NCBI GenBank assembly: GCA_035542775.1 | Contig: DATKKX010000423.1 | Coordinates: 1 to 22,613, forward strand | Direction: 5' to 3' | DNA from: DATKKX01 sp035542775 | Lineage (GTDB): Bacteria; Planctomycetota; Phycisphaerae; UBA1845; UTPLA1 | Length of the DNA: 22,613 nucleotides | Shown: positions 1-9,100 of the stretch, one piece after another | How the letters are laid out: each line of letters begins with the position of its first letter | Numbering within the stretch: the first letter of the stretch is position 1 | Position numbers and translations under genes: made by a program | Notes under the pieces: generated by a model | What the model was told of the DNA's origin: nothing | Databases searched by the model: none | The model's input: only the letters and a program-made list of their open reading frames with translations

Positions 1-530
1 GGATGCCCTGATTGACCGGCCTGCCCCGCGCCCCAGGCCACGATCGAGCCATCGACCTTCAGACCCAGGCTGTGGAATCCGCCAGCGCTGACGGCCACGA
101 AGCCCGCGTTCGGCGCCAGCACGTCGCACTGGCCGATGTAATTGCCCGACTCATCAGTGTCCGCCCCCCACGCCGTGATCGAGCCGTCGGCCTTCAGGCC
201 CAGGCTGTGATAGCCTCCGCCGGCGATGGCTGCGAAACCCGTGTTCGGCTCCGGAATGTCGCATTGGCCATGGTCGTTCAAGCCCCATGCGACGAGTGAG
301 CCGTCGGCCTTCAAGCCCAGGCTGTGCCAACCACCGGCCGCTATGGCCACGAAGCCGGTGTTCGGCTCCGGAATGTTGCATTGGCCGTGGTCGTTCAAGC
401 CCCAAGCCGCGATTGAGCCGTTGGCCCTCAAGCCCAGAGTGTGGCCCCGGCCCGCCGCAACGGCCACGAACTCGCCGTTCGGCACCGGCACATCGCATTG
501 GCCGCTGTCGTTCATTCCCCACGCCATGAT
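1..530 (-). repeat. Tandem RCC1-like coding repeats
   Basis: At least four full copies, and a fifth running off the edge, of a roughly 114-117 bp unit encode the pattern AWG-x3-D-x-GQCD-x-P-x-PN-x-GF-x-A-x-AGG-x-HSLGLKADGS. Copies are near-identical in DNA as well as protein (for example two HGQC-IPEPNTGF units), which points to recent duplication. One copy carries a short insert (TDESGNYI), giving a spacing of about 135 bp. The repeats lie in frame at the C-terminal end of the M6 protease. Confidence 0.85.
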
Positions 531-2081
531 GTTCCTGGGATCGGAAGGCATCCCGTAGTCGAAGGCCATCATGTTCGCGGAGCCGCTGATGCCCGTGATG
601 CTCAGGCCCGAGGCGGCGCCGCTCCACCAGTTCGTGTTGGGTGTCGTCGCAGGGGTGCATTGCGTATATTGAGGAGCTGTCCAAAGATCGGTCGCATCGC
701 CGTAGCCGAGGTTGTGCTCCAGATCCCAGCGGCCGTCGGCCTGCACCAGCGTCACCAGGTAGTGCAACTCCGGCGTCATCTGCTGATCGCTGTTGTCACC
801 AAGCGTGTCGATGTGCCAGATCGCCAGGCCGCCATCGGGGAGGCCGCTGTCGCGTCCCGCCTGTTGCCGGTTATCGATAAGGTAGTATTCGTTCGCCAGC
901 GTGGGATGATTGAACTTGTAGATGCGGTTGATTCCGGGACCCGGGGCGACCAGGCCGGTTTGCGGCACCGTCAGCAGGGTCGTCTGCGACCAGCCGGCGA
1001 TGTACTTGAGGTAAGCACAAGGCTCGCTCGGATTGGTATCGGTCGTGGAGTAGGCCATCAGGCAGAACTTGCCCAGCCCTTTCGAGTCATAATCGTAGTC
1101 GTAGAGATCGGGCCAGTTGAAAAGCATGTGCCCGGTCTCGTGGCAAAAGGTGCGCAGGCGGAGACTCGAGCCCATGTTGCTGATCTGATAGCGTTGTGCG
1201 CATACACCGTCCGCGCAGAAGGAAAACCACCCCGAATGCGGCCACAACCCCTCAGACCAGTTGTTCCAAATGGTCCCCGCGTAAAAGCAGTTGACCGCGT
1301 CAACGTTCCCGTCGCCGTCGGCATCGTATTGGCTGAAGTCGAATCCCTGGGCGTCAAGATCGGTGAGGGCTTCGATGATCAGCTCCCGAGCCCGCTGCCC
1401 AAACGGAATGGCAGGATCGGTGTAGTAACTCTTGGGATGCGTGGCGCGATAGTAGGCGGTTGGAACGAAGTTCGTGTAGGTCAACGCCCCGTCGGACACG
1501 TCGAAGAAATAATCTCGCACTGAGCCGTTGTCCCCAAAACCGGTGAAACCGGCCAGATTGCAGTAGTCATCCACCGTGGCGCGCGGAATGGTCCAGGGCT
1601 CGTCCTCGAAATCAACGATGAGACAGATGCCGACGATGTTTCCGATCCTCGGCCTGCGCGGCTCGCCCCCGTCGCGCATCATCTCGTGACCTGCCTCCAG
1701 CCGGGCCCGAACTGCTGACGCCTGGCTCCTTGCCGCGGATGGATCGATGCGCAGGTGCGGAACCAGCCCCGGAACCGCCCGCGGCCCCGTTCCCGCCGGT
1801 ACGCCCGTCGAAACCAGCTCCTTGCCGTCCGCACTCAACGTTGCATAGCAAATGAACAGAGTGGCGGGATCACGTACCAACGTGTAGCCGTCCAGGGACT
1901 CGGTCACCCCGTAGAATTCGTCACCCCAGATCCGCACATCGACCCACGTGCCATCGGGCTGGGGCAGGCGGAATTGTTCGCCGTTGACGGGGGCCGCCCA
2001 GACGGCATGCACGGCCAGGATCTGCACCGTCACGGCGACGCAGACCGCGCAAGCAAGCCGTACAGTCAATGATCGAAGCAC
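1..2081 (-). CDS. Secreted M6-type metalloprotease with C-terminal RCC1-like repeats (partial)
   Basis: The minus-strand frame is open from a GTG at 2081 to the left edge, so the C-terminus lies outside the window (693 codons visible). A hydrophobic signal peptide covers about residues 5-30 and ends near VWAAP, so the product is exported. The zinc site HETGH is at residues 314-318 and is followed by NWPDLYDYD, the HExxH-plus-PD-Y-D arrangement of M6 (immune inhibitor A-like) peptidases. The protease part ends near residue 515, and RCC1-like repeats of about 38 residues follow. Known of the family: extracellular zinc endopeptidases that degrade proteins. The repeats probably serve binding or display; this is inference. 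The start is moderately secure: a purine-rich AGGGAG lies very close to the GTG, but no better start precedes the signal peptide. The gene stands alone, with 703 bp upstream. Confidence 0.85.
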   Translation of the reverse strand, partial: MLRSLTVRLACAVCVAVTVQILAVHAVWAAPVNGEQFRLPQPDGTWVDVRIWGDEFYGVTESLDGYTLVRDPATLFICYATLSADGKELVSTGVPAGTGPRAVPGLVPHLRIDPSAARSQASAVRARLEAGHEMMRDGGEPRRPRIGNIVGICLIVDFEDEPWTIPRATVDDYCNLAGFTGFGDNGSVRDYFFDVSDGALTYTNFVPTAYYRATHPKSYYTDPAIPFGQRARELIIEALTDLDAQGFDFSQYDADGDGNVDAVNCFYAGTIWNNWSEGLWPHSGWFSFCADGVCAQRYQISNMGSSLRLRTFCHETGHMLFNWPDLYDYDYDSKGLGKFCLMAYSTTDTNPSEPCAYLKYIAGWSQTTLLTVPQTGLVAPGPGINRIYKFNHPTLANEYYLIDNRQQAGRDSGLPDGGLAIWHIDTLGDNSDQQMTPELHYLVTLVQADGRWDLEHNLGYGDATDLWTAPQYTQCTPATTPNTNWWSGAASGLSITGISGSANMMAFDYGMPSDPRNIMAWGMNDSGQCDVPVPNGEFVAVAAGRGHTLGLRANGSIAAWGLNDHGQCNIPEPNTGFVAIAAGGWHSLGLKADGSLVAWGLNDHGQCDIPEPNTGFAAIAGGGYHSLGLKADGSITAWGADTDESGNYIGQCDVLAPNAGFVAVSAGGFHSLGLKVDGSIVAWGAGQAGQSGH

Positions 2082-2784
2082 CGCTCCCTGACTCCCGTGC
2101 GGCGTGAAGGACGCCGCGACGACCCCAGGTCTTTTCAGCTCGCGCCCGCTTTGGGCCCAGAAATGCTCGCCGGGTTCGCGAACTTTCGTGTAGCGCCCGG
2201 CCTCCCGTTCACGGTGGCCGCACGGGGAAACGACGCCGCCCCGCCCCCGCCCCGGAGTTCAGCCGAGGCAAGAGCATCGACGAGGGTCTGCCCCGGATAA
2301 TGACAACGCCCCCTTCTATGAAAACGACAAAGCCCCTCTCGGATTTACCGTTTAGCGTCCAAATTTACCCAGTGCGGCTACTGATCATTCTAGCATCAAT
2401 TGTCCGAAAACACAAGCACGGCCGATCTTCTGATGCTTGCGGGCGCAAAGGTTTCGACGCCGATTCCCAGATCTCGGCCTTCCGCTATCTCGGTGTTTTA
2501 CCTTCAAACGTTGAGGCCCCGCAGCAGGAATGGGAAAAGGCCCGCCTGTGCCGCCCTTCCTGGCCATGACCAAACGGATATACGGGCGTTTTCGCGATGG
2601 CACGGACCTTCAACGAGGCAACCGCCCCGCAAGCCCTTCAAAACCGCGACACAAAAAGCCTGGAAGGCGGGGAGCCTGTAATTGAGGGGAGAGAGCGTCC
2701 CTTCAGCCATTCGCGCCTTGATATGTACGTGACTCTATGATTTCGTCGGGCTTCGCTCGAAACGGGAGCTCGTGGAACTGCTCA
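2082..2784. other. 703-bp intergenic region without a convincing gene
   Basis: No open frame here has a credible start, domain or codon pattern. The region lies between the stop of the small lipoprotein and the start of the M6 protease, both on the minus strand, so it should hold the protease promoter. A less GC-rich patch lies at about 2300-2420, but I could not pick a convincing -35/-10 pair. A weak terminator candidate is listed separately. Confidence 0.6.
2653..2668 (-). terminator. Weak candidate terminator after the small lipoprotein gene
   Basis: On the minus strand GCCT-TCC-AGGC is followed directly by five T. The stem is only 4 bp, and the site lies about 120 bases after the stop at 2785, so it is a weak call. 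Confidence 0.25.
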
Positions 2785-3084
2785 CTAGCCCACCGTTCCG
2801 AGGCCGGGCAATGTGACAGTCGGCGTCGTACTGGTCGCAGGTACCGGGAATGCCGCTGTGCCTTCCGTCGTGGTGGTGACGCCCAAAGCCGCGTTGACCA
2901 CGGCTTGCACAATGCCGAATGGATTCAGCAGGCCGGGCGTGCCCGCGAGACCGAGCGGGACGACGAAATTCACGCTGAAGCCGGTACCAAACCAGTTGAG
3001 CGGCTCGCAACCGATCGCGAACGTGGAGCAGAACATCAAGGCCACAAGGGCCCATATTGTCAGCTTGCTGGTGGCGCGTTTCAT
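2785..3084 (-). CDS. Small predicted lipoprotein of unknown function
   Basis: The product is 99 residues. A positively charged start (MKRATSK) and a hydrophobic stretch at residues 8-25 end in AIGC, an acceptable lipobox with the modified cysteine at position 26. The mature part is only about 74 residues, rich in Gly, Pro, Val and Thr, with almost no charged residues and a run of Pro/Thr near the end. No enzyme motif is visible. GAGGG lies six bases before the ATG and supports the start. The gene is downstream of the zinc dehydrogenase (112 bp gap) and upstream of the M6 protease (703 bp gap). I do not recognise a family. A surface or envelope role is inferred from the signal only. Alternative: a short secreted peptide processed by signal peptidase I. 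Confidence 0.65.
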   Translation of the reverse strand: MKRATSKLTIWALVALMFCSTFAIGCEPLNWFGTGFSVNFVVPLGLAGTPGLLNPFGIVQAVVNAALGVTTTTEGTAAFPVPATSTTPTVTLPGLGTVG

Positions 3085-3100
3085 TTCAAACCCTCACTCG

Positions 3101-3134
3101 AGGCCCCGTTGGAGGGATCCCTCAGGGCCTTTTT
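3101..3134 (+). terminator. Intrinsic terminator-like hairpin on the strand opposite the genes
   Basis: AGGCCC (3101-3106) pairs with GGGCCT (3125-3130), and an inner GAGG-GATC-CCTC stem sits inside. Five T follow on the plus strand (3130-3134). Both flanking genes run on the minus strand, where the hairpin has no T tract after it, so it would stop antisense rather than sense transcription. Confidence 0.45.
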
Positions 3135-3196
3135 CGGCCGCCATCGCGCCGCGCGTGAGCTAATTCGTTATCAGGTCCCCAAGGGCGATTCGCTGC

Positions 3197-4432
3197 TCAT
3201 GGCTCAAAGGCAGCCTTGACGATCGCATGCCGTCCGCGGCCAAGCAACTGGGCGAAGGCTGTCCGATAATCCGCCAGTCGGAATCGACTGACGTGGATAG
3301 CCGTCAAGTCGATCCGTCGACCTGCCAGCCAGTCAAGAACCAGATCGTACGTATGCACGCGTCGCCCGCCTACCGCCTCCATCTGCCGCCCGTTCGCCCC
3401 GATGATCTCCAACTCGTTGAACCAGATGGATGTGGTGTCCAGCACGGCGATGCCGCTGGTCCCCACCACGACCACAACCCCGCGGCTTCGGGTCCACTTG
3501 AACGCGTCGCTCAGGCCGCTGCCGTTGCCCGTACAATCGAACGTCAGATCAAAGCCCCCGAGGAGATCCGCACTGCCGAACCTGCCCGGCAGCGCCTGAC
3601 CGTTACAGGATCGCGCGATCATCGCGTATCGCTGGGCAGCCTTCATCGTTCGCCGCAAGAGCACGGCGTCGGTGGCGCCGAGGCGTTTTGCCAAATCCGC
3701 CTGGAACGGATGCCTGGCGACCGCAGTAACGGCATTCTCATGCCCCAATGCGCGGATCGCCGCTATGAGGCCGAGTCCCATGATCCCCACGCCGGTGACA
3801 AGCACGCTCTCCCCTGGTCGCGGGGGCCGTCGCAGCACGGCGTGGGCGGCGGAAGCAAGAGGATCCACAAGAACAGCCTCATCGTCCGACACTCCATCCG
3901 GCACCGCATGAACCTGGCTTTGATGAGCGACGAAGTAATCGCCCCAGCTCCCGCCCGTCAGCGGATTAAGGCCCAACAGCGCCCGCGGCGGCAAGTAACC
4001 ATTGCCGCCGCGCTCACAAAGCGTGGGCCGACCTTCCGCACACTGCGGACACACGGCGTTCGGAGCATACGAATAGCAGCCCCCGGCCGGCTCGACGCAG
4101 ACCCGCTGGCCCTGCCGCCAGCTAGAGACGGCCGGCCCAATGGCATCCACCAAGGCCACATTCTCGTGCCCCAGAACAGCCGGAAACCTGGCAAAATTCT
4201 GCAGAAGTGTCGCCGGATGGTTCCGCTGGGTCACCAGCACCAGATCGGTGCCACAGACCCCGCCGAGAACAGTGCGTAACCGCACCCACTCCGGCCCCGG
4301 CAGCGACGGGACCACCACTTCACGGAGACGCAGGGGCGAAATGGCACCATAAAAGGCCCGGCGAGACACGAAACCGGCCAGTTTGCAGATCACCCAGCGC
4401 GAGGGGGTCAGACTATAGACGAGGGCTTTCAT
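3197..4432 (-). CDS. Zinc-dependent medium-chain dehydrogenase (alcohol/threonine dehydrogenase type)
   Basis: The product is 411 residues, somewhat longer than the usual 340-380. The catalytic zinc site is seen as CGTD at residues 60-63 and GHE at 88-90. A structural zinc lobe is suggested by cysteines at 119, 128, 131 and 139. The Rossmann nucleotide loop GVGIMGLG is at 214-221. Known of the family: NAD(P)-dependent oxidation of alcohols, polyols or sugars in the cytoplasm. The substrate cannot be told from sequence. An open frame continues to a TTG at 4492, but I choose the ATG at 4432 because it begins with MKALVY, typical of the family, and sits 10 bases after a -10-like TATATT. The gene is 132 bp downstream of the PGRP-like gene and is probably transcribed separately. 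An extra segment at residues 14-35 before the fold core is unusual. Confidence 0.85.
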   Translation of the reverse strand: MKALVYSLTPSRWVICKLAGFVSRRAFYGAISPLRLREVVVPSLPGPEWVRLRTVLGGVCGTDLVLVTQRNHPATLLQNFARFPAVLGHENVALVDAIGPAVSSWRQGQRVCVEPAGGCYSYAPNAVCPQCAEGRPTLCERGGNGYLPPRALLGLNPLTGGSWGDYFVAHQSQVHAVPDGVSDDEAVLVDPLASAAHAVLRRPPRPGESVLVTGVGIMGLGLIAAIRALGHENAVTAVARHPFQADLAKRLGATDAVLLRRTMKAAQRYAMIARSCNGQALPGRFGSADLLGGFDLTFDCTGNGSGLSDAFKWTRSRGVVVVVGTSGIAVLDTTSIWFNELEIIGANGRQMEAVGGRRVHTYDLVLDWLAGRRIDLTAIHVSRFRLADYRTAFAQLLGRGRHAIVKAAFEP

Positions 4433-4451
4433 GGCCGCGGGTAATATACCC
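4433..4451 (-). promoter_or_regulatory. Candidate -10 box / leaderless start with small dyad before the dehydrogenase
   Basis: On the minus strand TATATT (4447-4442) lies 10 bases before the ATG at 4432, and no Shine-Dalgarno precedes the ATG. The box sits inside the perfect dyad GGGTA-ATA-TACCC (4439-4451), which could be an operator. The best -35 (TTGTCG) is 19 bp upstream, so the spacing is long. Confidence 0.35.
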
Positions 4452-4564
4452 GGACCGGCAAGGAGAGCGACAATCGCTCCGGCGCCCGACAATTGAACCG
4501 GTTACGCTGGGATGCAACCATCGCCCGGACAGCAGGTTGCCGGCATCGCTATGCGTGGTGGAGA

Positions 4565-5023
4565 TTAGAAGCTGATCTGATCGCCGAAGTTGGCGGTCTG
4601 TGCGGATTGGGCGACCCGAATGTGATCGCTCGGGATTCCGTAGGTCTTCCGCAGATCGGCGATCGTCCGCGAAAGCGCCGCCGTCTGTGTCGGAGTCAGT
4701 TTGGTATCGGGGGCGTCGCAGGCCACCAGAAGATGAATCGTGCCCTCGCTGTTCTGGGCATAGCGTTGCCCACCCCATGCACTGCTCTCGCTTACGCGGC
4801 CCTGCTGATCGATCTTCAGGTGATAAAAGCCCTCATCCGTTCGAGGACCGTTGGCCCGGACGAGTATCTGGTTCCATGCCGCAGGGGTCTTGGCCCGCAA
4901 AGGCGTTACAGGAGCCAGGCGACCGAGCCAATAAAGAAAAATCGTGCTGCCGGTCATGGCGACGACGAGCACGATGAGTGTCTTGAAGTGGCGAAACTGA
5001 TGTCGAGCAGCATTGGCGGGCAT
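4565..5023 (-). CDS. Membrane-anchored amidase_2/PGRP-like protein, probably inactive
   Basis: The product is 152 residues with an N-terminal transmembrane segment at about residues 14-36, so the rest should face the periplasm. Residues 66-136 resemble the later half of the N-acetylmuramoyl-L-alanine amidase / peptidoglycan-recognition fold. The signs are FYHLKIDQQGRV, a TIHLLV strand, LTPTQTAAL and a YGIPSDHI helix-end. The usual HxD zinc motif after that helix is absent, and no early zinc histidine is evident, so catalysis is doubtful. The start at 5023 is favoured over a TTG at 5095 because GAGGA lies five bases before this ATG and a good promoter lies between the two. The gene stands between the methyltransferase and the dehydrogenase. 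The family assignment is by pattern only; a novel small membrane protein is the alternative. Confidence 0.6.
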   Translation of the reverse strand: MPANAARHQFRHFKTLIVLVVAMTGSTIFLYWLGRLAPVTPLRAKTPAAWNQILVRANGPRTDEGFYHLKIDQQGRVSESSAWGGQRYAQNSEGTIHLLVACDAPDTKLTPTQTAALSRTIADLRKTYGIPSDHIRVAQSAQTANFGDQISF

Positions 5024-5066
5024 GAATTCCTCGTTTGCCGATTCACGCAACCGTGAAGAACGCGCA

Positions 5067-5095
5067 AAAATAGCATCCGCTGGCCGCGGCGTCAA
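5067..5095 (-). promoter_or_regulatory. Sigma-70-type promoter for the PGRP-like gene
   Basis: On the minus strand TTGACG (5095-5090), a 17-bp spacer, then TATTTT (5072-5067). A start of transcription near 5060 would give a leader of about 37 bases with its own Shine-Dalgarno. This is one of the best promoter matches in the window. The 100 bp upstream (5100-5212) is unusually AT-rich for the region. Confidence 0.6.
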
Positions 5096-5212
5096 CCAGA
5101 AATACGTATCGGCAGATCATCGCGACGCTCAGTGATGTTTTCAAGGAAAAACTCTGTTTTCAGTATTGCTTCCAGACAGATTATTATCGGCCGGCGACGA
5201 CCGCTTCACGCA

Positions 5213-6097
5213 TCATGCGCCACGCCCGGTCTTTTCAAGAAAGACAGCGCCGATTGTATAGGACGTAGCGCCGGTGAGCGCGCGACGCCGCTCCACCGAG
5301 CCCCGAAGCCATGCGTGGATCCTGGCCATCAGCGCGGTGAACCGGCCGAAGCCGAAGCATTGCGGCGCCAGCAAATATCGCCTCCCTCCGTCCCAGAATG
5401 CGCCTCCGCCGCGGAGGGCAAGACCGGAAGGCTCGATAAGCTGGCGGCGGACATCCTCAGGGGTGTCCAGCCTTCCAAAAGACTGAGGGTTATCGTAGTC
5501 GAACGTGTAGGCTGCCGTACCGCCCGGCTTCAGCACACGAGCCACCTGCCGGTTGCAGGCCACCCGCCCCGAAACCGGCAGATGCTCGAAAACGCAGACG
5601 CTGAAAACGTGATCGAAATAGGCGTCCGGGAAGTCGAGCGCGGTCATGTCCATCCGGCGGGCTGTCAGCCGCCACTGCATCCGCGCAGCGGTTTCATCGG
5701 CCAGCCGACAGAGCCCCTCGTCCAAGTCGATGGCGTAGACGTCATGGCCACGGCTGGCGAGATAGGAGGAGAACAGCGAGCCTGCCCCGCCCATGTCCAG
5801 TACCCGCGATCCCGGCCTCATCGGCATGTTGGCGGTCAACCACGCGGTCTCCCACAAAAGGAACCACGGCACCGCGAGCTCGTCAGGGTTGTCGGGCCAG
5901 GGCTGATAGTCCGGACCCCGATTAATGTGCTCCCATGCGCTGGGCCAGGCGCCGGTCTGCCCATACCACGAGGAATACTTCGCCCCGCAGCGACGCATCC
6001 TTCGCATCAAGCCGAAAAGCTCGGCGAGAACGGCACCGCATTCCGGCCGATGCAAATCGTCCCGATCCATCGTCTTGTTGATGCCGGCGGTACTCAT
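5213..6097 (-). CDS. Class I SAM-dependent methyltransferase
   Basis: The product is 294 residues. The SAM-binding motif I is VLDMGGAGS at residues 99-107. The acidic residue that ends strand 2 is in AIDLDE (122-127), an RMDM motif follows near 149-151, and FDHVFSVCVFEHL at 161-173 is the strand-4 motif of the type 11/25 methyltransferases. Known of the fold: methyl transfer from S-adenosylmethionine in the cytoplasm. The substrate cannot be predicted. An N-terminal part of about 90 residues rich in Trp, Tyr and Pro may shape the acceptor site. The start at 6097 is supported by a perfect TATAAT nine bases before it, with no Shine-Dalgarno; a second Met at residue 10 is possible. The gap to the putA-like gene upstream is 51 bp and contains this -10, so the gene probably has its own promoter. 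Confidence 0.85.
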   Translation of the reverse strand: MSTAGINKTMDRDDLHRPECGAVLAELFGLMRRMRRCGAKYSSWYGQTGAWPSAWEHINRGPDYQPWPDNPDELAVPWFLLWETAWLTANMPMRPGSRVLDMGGAGSLFSSYLASRGHDVYAIDLDEGLCRLADETAARMQWRLTARRMDMTALDFPDAYFDHVFSVCVFEHLPVSGRVACNRQVARVLKPGGTAAYTFDYDNPQSFGRLDTPEDVRRQLIEPSGLALRGGGAFWDGGRRYLLAPQCFGFGRFTALMARIHAWLRGSVERRRALTGATSYTIGAVFLEKTGRGA

Positions 6098-6106
6098 GCG
6101 GGCGGC

Positions 6107-6112
6107 ATTATA
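6107..6112 (-). promoter_or_regulatory. Consensus -10 box nine bases before the methyltransferase ATG
   Basis: TATAAT on the minus strand (6112-6107) is followed by nine bases and the ATG at 6097. The start of transcription would fall at or next to the start codon, so the mRNA is predicted to be leaderless. No clear -35 is seen 16-18 bp upstream. Confidence 0.45.
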
Positions 6113-6148
6113 CGAAACGTGAAGCCGCTTGCGCCACCGATTCCATCG

Positions 6149-9100
6149 TCAGGCATGCGTTTTCGCGGGCGAGGGCGAACGATCGGCAGGCTTGGCCAAC
6201 CCGGTCGCAGGCGAAAAACCATGCCTCATGGTGTTCTCGCTGATGGTCCGTGGCAATGCGTACTGCTGCAGGTAGTCCGGCCCGCCGGTCTTGGTGCCCA
6301 AGCCGGACATCTTGAACCCGCCGAACGGCTGACGATCGACACGGGAGACGGTGATCTTGCGATTGACGTAAAGACAGCCGACTTCCAGCCGGGCCTTTGC
6401 CAGTTCGATGTTCCGCGGGCTCCGCGAAAAGACGCCGCCGGTCAGGGCATACGCCGTGCCATTGGCGATGTCGATCGCCTGCTCGAAGCTGTCAGCCCGG
6501 ATCACCGCCAGGATGGGGGCCAGCACCTCCTCTTGCGCGAGCCTGGAATCCGCTGGAACGTCGGCAAAGACCACCGGAGAAAGAAAGTAAGGCTCGGAAG
6601 ACGCCTTCCCCGCCTTGGCCCGGGCCTGGTCGCCGCCAAGCAAGCACTTGGCCTGCTTCTTTCCGGCCTCGATGAACCGGTATGCGCGCTCCAAGGCTTC
6701 GCCGTCCACGAGTGGACCGACGGTGGTGCCGGGCAGTTCCGCTGAAGCCGGCCTGATGCCCGCCGCAGCTTCCACCAATTTTGCGAGATAATCATCGTAC
6801 ACGCGGGTCAGCACGACCACGCGGGAGCACGCAGTGCACTTCTGACCTGAGTAATGGAATGCCGAGGCGATGGTCGCCTGCACGGCCTCGTCGAGATCGG
6901 CGTCGTCGTCGACGATGATCGCGTTCTTCGCCCCCATGTCGGCGATGACGTGTTTGAAGGTGGTCTGGCCCGCGCGAACATGGCGGGCGTGCTCAATGAT
7001 GCGACAGCCGACTTCTCGCGAGCCGGTGAAGGCAATCACGTCCACGCCGGGATGCGTGACCAGGTGCTCCCCCACCACCGTGCCGTGACCGGGCACAAAA
7101 TTCAACACGCCCGGCGGCAGGCCGGCCTCGATCATGACGTTGACAATCTGTGCCCCGCAGACCGACGCGGACACGGCGGGCTTGACCAGAACAGTGTTGC
7201 CCATCACCAGGCCGGCGGCAGCCATCCCAGTCAGCAATGCCATCGGGAAGCAGAACGGGCTCATGACGGCCACCACGCCCCGGGGAGCGTAGAAATACTC
7301 ATTGGTCTCGCCGGGATAGTCTCGACGTCGCGGGCGACTGGCCAGCCTGCGGGCATCGTGGGCGTAGAAGCGGAGGTAATCGATTGCCTCCTGGATGTCG
7401 CCGTGGGCTTCTCGCCAGGTCTTGCCGACCTCGAAGATGAGCCAGGAGGCGGCCTGAAACCGCCGATCGTGCAGGATGTCGGCAGCGCGGTCCAGGATGG
7501 CTGCCCGGTCCTCGGGAGAAGTCGCAGCCCATTGGCTCAGCGCCTTCCGTGCCGCTGCCACCGCTCGGTCGACCGTGCCGGCATCGCAGAGGGCCGTGCG
7601 GCCCACCGTCTCGCTGGGTTTGGATGGATTCAAGGACTCAAACCACTCGGCGGTGTCCACGGACACGTTCTCAATGATTGCCGGGTACTTACGACCAAAC
7701 TGCGACCGCGCCGATCGCAGCGCCTCATCCATCGCTTGCCGCTGCTCCGGGCGGGAGAAGTCCACGTCAGATTCGTTCACAAAGGGGTTCATTTCGGCGT
7801 ACTCGTCTGGATCTTGGATGAACGGTTTGGGAAGCGGCGTCTCCGGTATGTACTCGTGCCGGGCGGGGTCTTGCAGCAACTGCCGCACAGGCGTGCCCTG
7901 GCCGAAACTCTGCCGGAGAAAAGACTCGTTGGCCGTGTTCTCGATCAGCCGCCGGATCAGATAGGCCATCCCGGTCATCTCATCGCCGAAGGGGGCATAG
8001 ACTCGAAGTCGCTGCTTCATCTCCACCAAGGCGCGCTTCAAAGGGTTCCCCATGCCGGTGAGCATTTGCAGTTCCAACGTCCGCGGCGGGAGACCCAGGG
8101 CCTGCTCCATGGCCAACACCGCGGCTATCGAGCGGACGTTATGGCTGGCAAAGGCCGGCCGAATGATGTCGGCGTTCTCGAGCATCAGCCGCCCGACCTT
8201 CTCATAGGCGATATCTGATTCCCACTTTCTCGTGTAGAGGGGGAGCGGCCACCCGTTGCGGACGGCCGTGGCGGTTTCGGAGTCCCAGTAGGCTCCCTTC
8301 ACCAGGCGGATCGTTGTCGGCACCCCGCGCTTGCGAGACCAGTCGATCAACTCGGTCATGTGACGCTCGCCATCCGGCATGTACACCTGGATGACGATGC
8401 CGCAGTCCGGCCAGTCGCGAAACTCCGGTTCCTCCAGCACGCGCTTGTAAATGGCCAAGGTCATGTCCTTGACCGCGTAATGCTCCATATCCACCGTCAG
8501 GAAGGAGCCGGTGTCGCGCGCTGCTCGCATAATCGGCCGAAGGCGATCGAGTACTGCCTGCGCCGTGCCTGCCGGATCGCTAGGATCGAACTTGGCCACG
8601 ATGGCGCTCAGCTTCAGCGAGATGTTCACACGGGGGACGCGGCCCCACGGAGCCTCGTCCAGCAACGGCGCCGGCTTCCAAAACCTGGCCTGCTCGCTGA
8701 TCTCGCGGATCAGCCGGATATATAGCTCTTGATGCTCCCGCGCAATCCGATCGGCGATGATCGTCTCGCCAAGAACATCGAGCGTGAAGGCCAAGCCCTG
8801 TTGCCGGAATCCAAGGACCGCCGCGATCGCCTCTTTCGGGGTCGATCCGGCATTGAACTGCCCCGCCATGACGCTGCAACCCCACCGGGCCGCCTGGGCC
8901 ACCAACGCGGCGTAACCTGATTCCGGATTCTGAAAGGCCACCGCAAGCCGCAGCGGCCATGGCAGCGGCGGATGGCCGTCCGTGGGCCGCCTGAGATACT
9001 CCAGCAGGTGCGAGGCGATCGCTTCCCGGCTCCGCAGGGCGGGCAGGACCTCGATGAACCTGAACAGCCGCAGCTTCAGGTCCTCGTCCTCTGTCATCCA

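Noticed and set aside
441..1523. A 360-codon plus-strand open frame
   Set aside because: It is the antisense shadow of the M6 protease, whose minus-strand frame has a signal peptide, HETGH and RCC1-like repeats; the plus-strand translation shows no family motif.
2300..2569. An 89-codon plus-strand open frame in the large gap
   Set aside because: No Shine-Dalgarno, no domain and mixed composition; overlapping frames on both strands look equally random.
5146..5170. AT-rich hairpin (GAAAAC / GTTTTTC on the minus strand) as the methyltransferase terminator
   Set aside because: The stem is six weak base pairs and the T tract is inside the stem rather than after it; too poor to call.
5132..6745. 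A 537-codon plus-strand open frame
   Set aside because: It runs antisense across the methyltransferase and the end of the proline enzyme. It is Arg/Pro/Gly-rich, as expected from a shadow in GC-rich DNA.
6854..8218. A 454-codon plus-strand open frame
   Set aside because: Antisense to the proline dehydrogenase / semialdehyde dehydrogenase gene with its catalytic motifs.
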